NCBI RefSeq assembly: GCF_009389715.1
Contig: NC_052404.1
Location: 10,300,480-10,364,479, forward strand
Length of the DNA: 64,000 nucleotides
Direction: 5' to 3'
DNA from: Phoenix dactylifera
Lineage: Eukaryota > Streptophyta > Magnoliopsida > Arecales > Arecaceae
Shown here one piece after another: positions 60,474 through 64,000 of the stretch. The notes beneath the pieces are model-generated. The model was not told the origin of the DNA, made no database searches, and saw only the letters and a list, made by a program, of their open reading frames with translations. The position numbers and the translations under genes were made by a program. Each line of letters opens with the position of its first letter. Position 1 is the first letter of the stretch.

Positions 60474-63400
60474 TTATAGAATAACATTTACAATCTGTTG
60501 TAATAGTACATGTATAAAATAAAATACAATCGTATCATGCAACGAACTATTATCTAATAACAGCTCTTGCACGCGGAGCTTGGAGCGAAAGAAAGAGAAT
60601 AAAGGACGCAAAAGATTCTTTGTGGAAACGTCGGCAACCTGCAAATTTGAGGAAACATGCTGAACCTTAATGGCACTAGAGGAAACAAGTTCTCGCATGA
60701 AATGGTAGTCCAAGTTGATATGTTTAGACCTTTTGTGTGACACTGGATTAAGACTCAAAAATATAGCACTCTTGTTGTCACAAAGTAATAGTGTAGGCTG
60801 TTTAGGTGAGACTGGGAGATCACGTAGGAGATGAGAGAGCCATTTAACGTCAAGAGACTGTCGGTTGTTTCTTTGCACTCCATGAAATAAAGTTATCACC
60901 AAAATAAATTGCATAGCCCAAGATAGACCGTCTGATGTCGGGGCAACCTGCCTAATTCGCATCAGAGTATGCTGTTAGATTGTTGGATAAGGATGGAGAG
61001 AAGAATAGACCGAACTATAGTGTGCCTTTGATATACCAAAATATGCGTTTGACAACCTGAAAGTGAAGATCTGAAGGAGACTGCATGTACTGACTGATAG
61101 ACATGGGCAAGATCAGGTTTGATGATTGTCAAATATTGCAAGGCCCCGACCATGGATCGATAGAAGGTAGGATTAGCATAGGGATCATCTTCATTGGAGA
61201 GCCGTTGTGAGACTACCATTGGAGTGTGCACCGGTTTGCTATCAAGTAACTGACACGTGACAAGATCTCACATGCATACTTTGTTTGGCTAAGAAATAAT
61301 CCACCAGTAGTACGGTAGACTTCCAAGCCAAGAAAGTAATTTAGAGATCCCAGATCCATAGTAGCAAATTCTTTGTGTAACTTGGCGATGAAGTCATCAA
61401 GCAAGGTGATGTTGTTACCGGTAACAACAATGTCATCGACATAAAGAAATAAGTAAATAATATCACTGGATCGAGAAAAAATAAAAAGTGAAGTATCAGC
61501 ATGGCTGCAAAGAAATCCAACCTTCAAGAGAAATGAGCTGAAGCGATGAAACCAAGCACGAGGGACTTGTTTCGAGCCATAAATAGGCTTTTTTAGCCGG
61601 CAGACATGATCAAGCAGTTGAGGGTTAGCGAACCCAGGAGGTTGCTCCATATATATAGACCTCTTCTTGTAGAATTCCATTTAAGAAAGCATTCTTGACG
61701 TCTAACTGACAGAGAGGCCAAATCTTTGAAACAACCAGAGATAGAACGACATGAACAGTAGATGCCTTGACAATAGAATTGAAAGTATCAGTGAAATCCA
61801 GACCGGGAACCTGTGTATAGCCTTTGGCAACAAGGCGGGCTTTAAGGCGATCCACCGAGCTATCAGATAAATATTTCACTCGAAAAACCCACTTCGAGCC
61901 CACAATGTTTTTACTAGATGGTCGTGGCACCAAGTCCCATGTATGGTTCAAAGTAAGAACCCGTATTTCCTCATCCATGGCTGCAATCCAGCCTGGGTGT
62001 TTTGTGGCAGATTTAAAGTCATTGGGCTCCTTGACAGTCGACAAGGAGTGAAGTAGTGGTGAATCCAGGACAGCACATAAATAACTCTTAGGTTTGAAAA
62101 TACCAGCCTTCCCATGAGTTACCATCGGGTGGTTATTCAAATTGTTGAGCCCGAAGCAACAGAGCCCAATGGTGTGGAGCCCGAAGAATGAGCGGAAGAC
62201 AGGATGACATCTGAAGAACCGAGAGACATGGACTGAGGTTTCATAATGCCAACTGGAGCCAGTGTCTCCAATGGAGCAAATTGAGCCTCTAGATGTAAGC
62301 ATGGTGCATCCTGCAAAGCAGGCAAAACCTGCAATCTCACATTAACAGGGTTAGTAGCACAAGTAACATATGGTCCTGGTTTGGATTTTGCTATTATAGG
62401 TAAGGAAGCCTGTGGATTATCAGCCGGATCGGATGGAGTTGTGAGTTGAAAGGGGGACACATCGGGCTTAAGAAATGATGAGAAATCTAGAGAGTTCTCG
62501 ATCGATGTGGGTTGATTGCCAACAAAGAGAAAATTTAACTCATCAAATTTGGCATACCTAGTTATGTATACATGATGCGTTCTAAGGTCAAGGCAACGAA
62601 AGCTTTTATGTGACATGCTGTAGCCAAGAAAAATGCAAGATGTACTACTGGTGCAAATTTATTTGGGGCATAATCTCGTAAACATGGATAAACAAGACAG
62701 CCAAAAGGATAAAAATTGGCATAATTAGGCATCTTACCATACAAAACCGCAAAGGGTGAGAGACCGTCAAGGACTGGAGTTGGTAGCCTATAGATGGTGA
62801 AGATTGTCGTGCTGAAGGCTTCAACCCAAAGCTTAGGAGATGTATGAGAGTGAAATAGCATGGCAAGACCAGTTTCTATAATATGTCTATGTTTTCTTTC
62901 CGCCCGACCATTTTGTGAGGATGTATGTGGACATGACATTTGGTGGTATATACCCGTTGCAAATGAGACTTAAACCATAGACTAGTGAATTCAGACCCCC
63001 CATCACTTTGAAATAATTTTATTTTGGTAGAAAATTGACTCTCCACAAAGGATTGGAATTGAAGAAAAATTGTGAAGAAATCAGATTTCAATTTCAATGG
63101 ATATAGCCATGTAAAACATGAGTGATCATCAATGAAAATCCCATAGTACTTATAACCAATATTAGAGGTGACTGGGGAAGGACCCCATAAATCACAATGA
63201 ACTAATCCTAAAATATGGTCTGAGCGTTGCTCATTTGTATTGAAAGGGAGCCGATGGCTTTTGGCAATCTGACAACCGGAACAAATAATAGGATTTGGGA
63301 GCAAAGATGTAACAGATAATTGGCCATTTTTATTTAATAAAGAAACAACAGAATGAGCTACATGACCCAATCGAGCATGCCAAATATCATAAGATGCTCA

Positions 63401-63757
63401 TAAGGAATTATTATGAATGACAGAAAGAAAGGCCTTGTTCCACGCTCTTGCACATATAAGCCATCTTCACATCGACCGGTTGCTACCACCTTTTCTGTGT
63501 CGCGATTCTGTATAGTGAAACAGGTATTAGTAAAGGTGATAGAAAAAAGAAAGTCAAATGTCAATTTACTGATATACAACAAGTTTTTAGTGAGATGGGG
63601 AACAAATAAGACGTCCAAAAGTTTAAGATTAGGAGTCGGAGAAAGGTTACCCATGTGAGTGATGGAAAGTGTGGCTCCATTACCTACAGTAACACAATCC
63701 TTACCATTGTATGTGCAAGCTTTGTCCAACTGTGCCACATCAGGTGTCATGTGGGCC
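60474..63757 (-). mobile_element. Ty1-copia retrotransposon polyprotein, degenerate
   Basis: In minus-strand order the copia domains appear. First comes the region just after the protease site (MTPDVAQLDKACTYNGKDCV) and the GAG-pre-integrase. The integrase follows with CSGCQIAKSHRLPF, HCDLWGPSP and FQSDGGSEF. Next is the reverse transcriptase with HTWDLVPRP, KWVFRVKY, CQLDVKNAFLNG and YVDD (61,432-61,443). Last is RNase H with LLCDNKSAI and HKRSKHINLDYHF. Integrase before reverse transcriptase defines Ty1-copia. At least six frame breaks or stops show it is inactive. The protease active site and gag are missing because a hAT-like sequence begins at about 63,762. The likely 3' LTR lies below 60,560. 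Confidence 0.93.
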
Positions 63758-63761
63758 GATT

Positions 63762-64000
63762 AGGGGTGGCAAAATATGACCCGATCCGTCAACCGACCCG
63801 TGTTTGACTCGCCATAAACAGGTTTGGGTTTGGCCTAAACAGGTTCGGGTCGTAAACAGGTCGACCCGTTTAACCTGTTTATTAATTAGGTCGGATACGG
63901 ATTTTAGATGTCCGACCCGTTTAAACCGTTTAACCCGTTTAACTGTTGGGCAGGTTAAACAGGTCTAAACATGTTAAACGGGTTAAACAGGTTAAACAGG
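63762..64000. mobile_element. hAT-like non-autonomous element, left end (runs off the window)
   Basis: The sequence begins with aggggtggcaaaatatgacc and becomes a near-tandem array of cgggttaaacaggt / gacccgtttaacctg words in both orientations, typical of plant hAT-type elements with ggggtggcaaaa termini. It abuts the copia polyprotein where the protease should be. The far end and any 8-bp target duplication are outside the window. Confidence 0.6.

Overview
This window is plant nuclear DNA, most likely from a non-grass monocot (a palm or relative would fit; this is inference). The reasons are spliced eukaryotic genes, very GC-rich first exons (SYF1, EXO5), plant-only families (IQD, IRX9, an EF-hand carrier of the Arabidopsis At2g35800 type), AT-rich introns and intergenic DNA, and many decayed retroelements. 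There are no bacterial features and no CRISPR array.

Layout. Positions 1-360 (-) hold the first exon of the splicing factor SYF1, cut by the window edge. Positions 1,400-6,150 hold no recognisable gene but several unexplained coding-like islands. Positions 6,958-11,030 and 15,005-18,760 (-) are two tandem elongation factor 1-alpha genes 8,047 bp apart. They encode identical 447-residue proteins, and each has a roughly 2 kb intron in its 5' leader. The leader intron of the second copy carries a degenerate copy of the plastid trnR-UCU gene. Positions 19,100-22,450 are retroelement debris, including a nested LINE-in-LINE insertion and a 27-bp minisatellite. Positions 22,869-27,890 (+) are a seven-exon exonuclease V (EXO5/DEM1) gene. 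Positions 30,166-35,001 (-) are a five-exon IQ67-domain (IQD) calmodulin-binding protein gene. Positions 39,212-42,834 (-) are a three-exon IRX9-type GT43 gene for xylan synthesis. Positions 46,130-47,490 hold two LINE 3' ends. Positions 48,447-56,504 (+) are a seven-exon gene for an EF-hand plus mitochondrial-carrier protein (SAMTL-like), with one apparent GC-AG intron. Positions 60,474-63,757 (-) are a broken Ty1-copia polyprotein, interrupted at its upstream end by a hAT-like repeat that runs off the window.

The genes are independent housekeeping or cell-wall genes: splicing, translation, organelle DNA maintenance, calmodulin signalling, xylan synthesis and metabolite transport. They do not form a cluster. 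I found no convincing new molecular system. The most informative signals are evolutionary: the contrast in divergence between the two exons of the EF1A pair, their shared promoter module, the plastid tRNA insertion, several retro-insertions with readable target-site duplications, and the coding-like islands near the left end. All exon models were read by eye from splice sites and reading-frame continuity. No alignment or database search was run.
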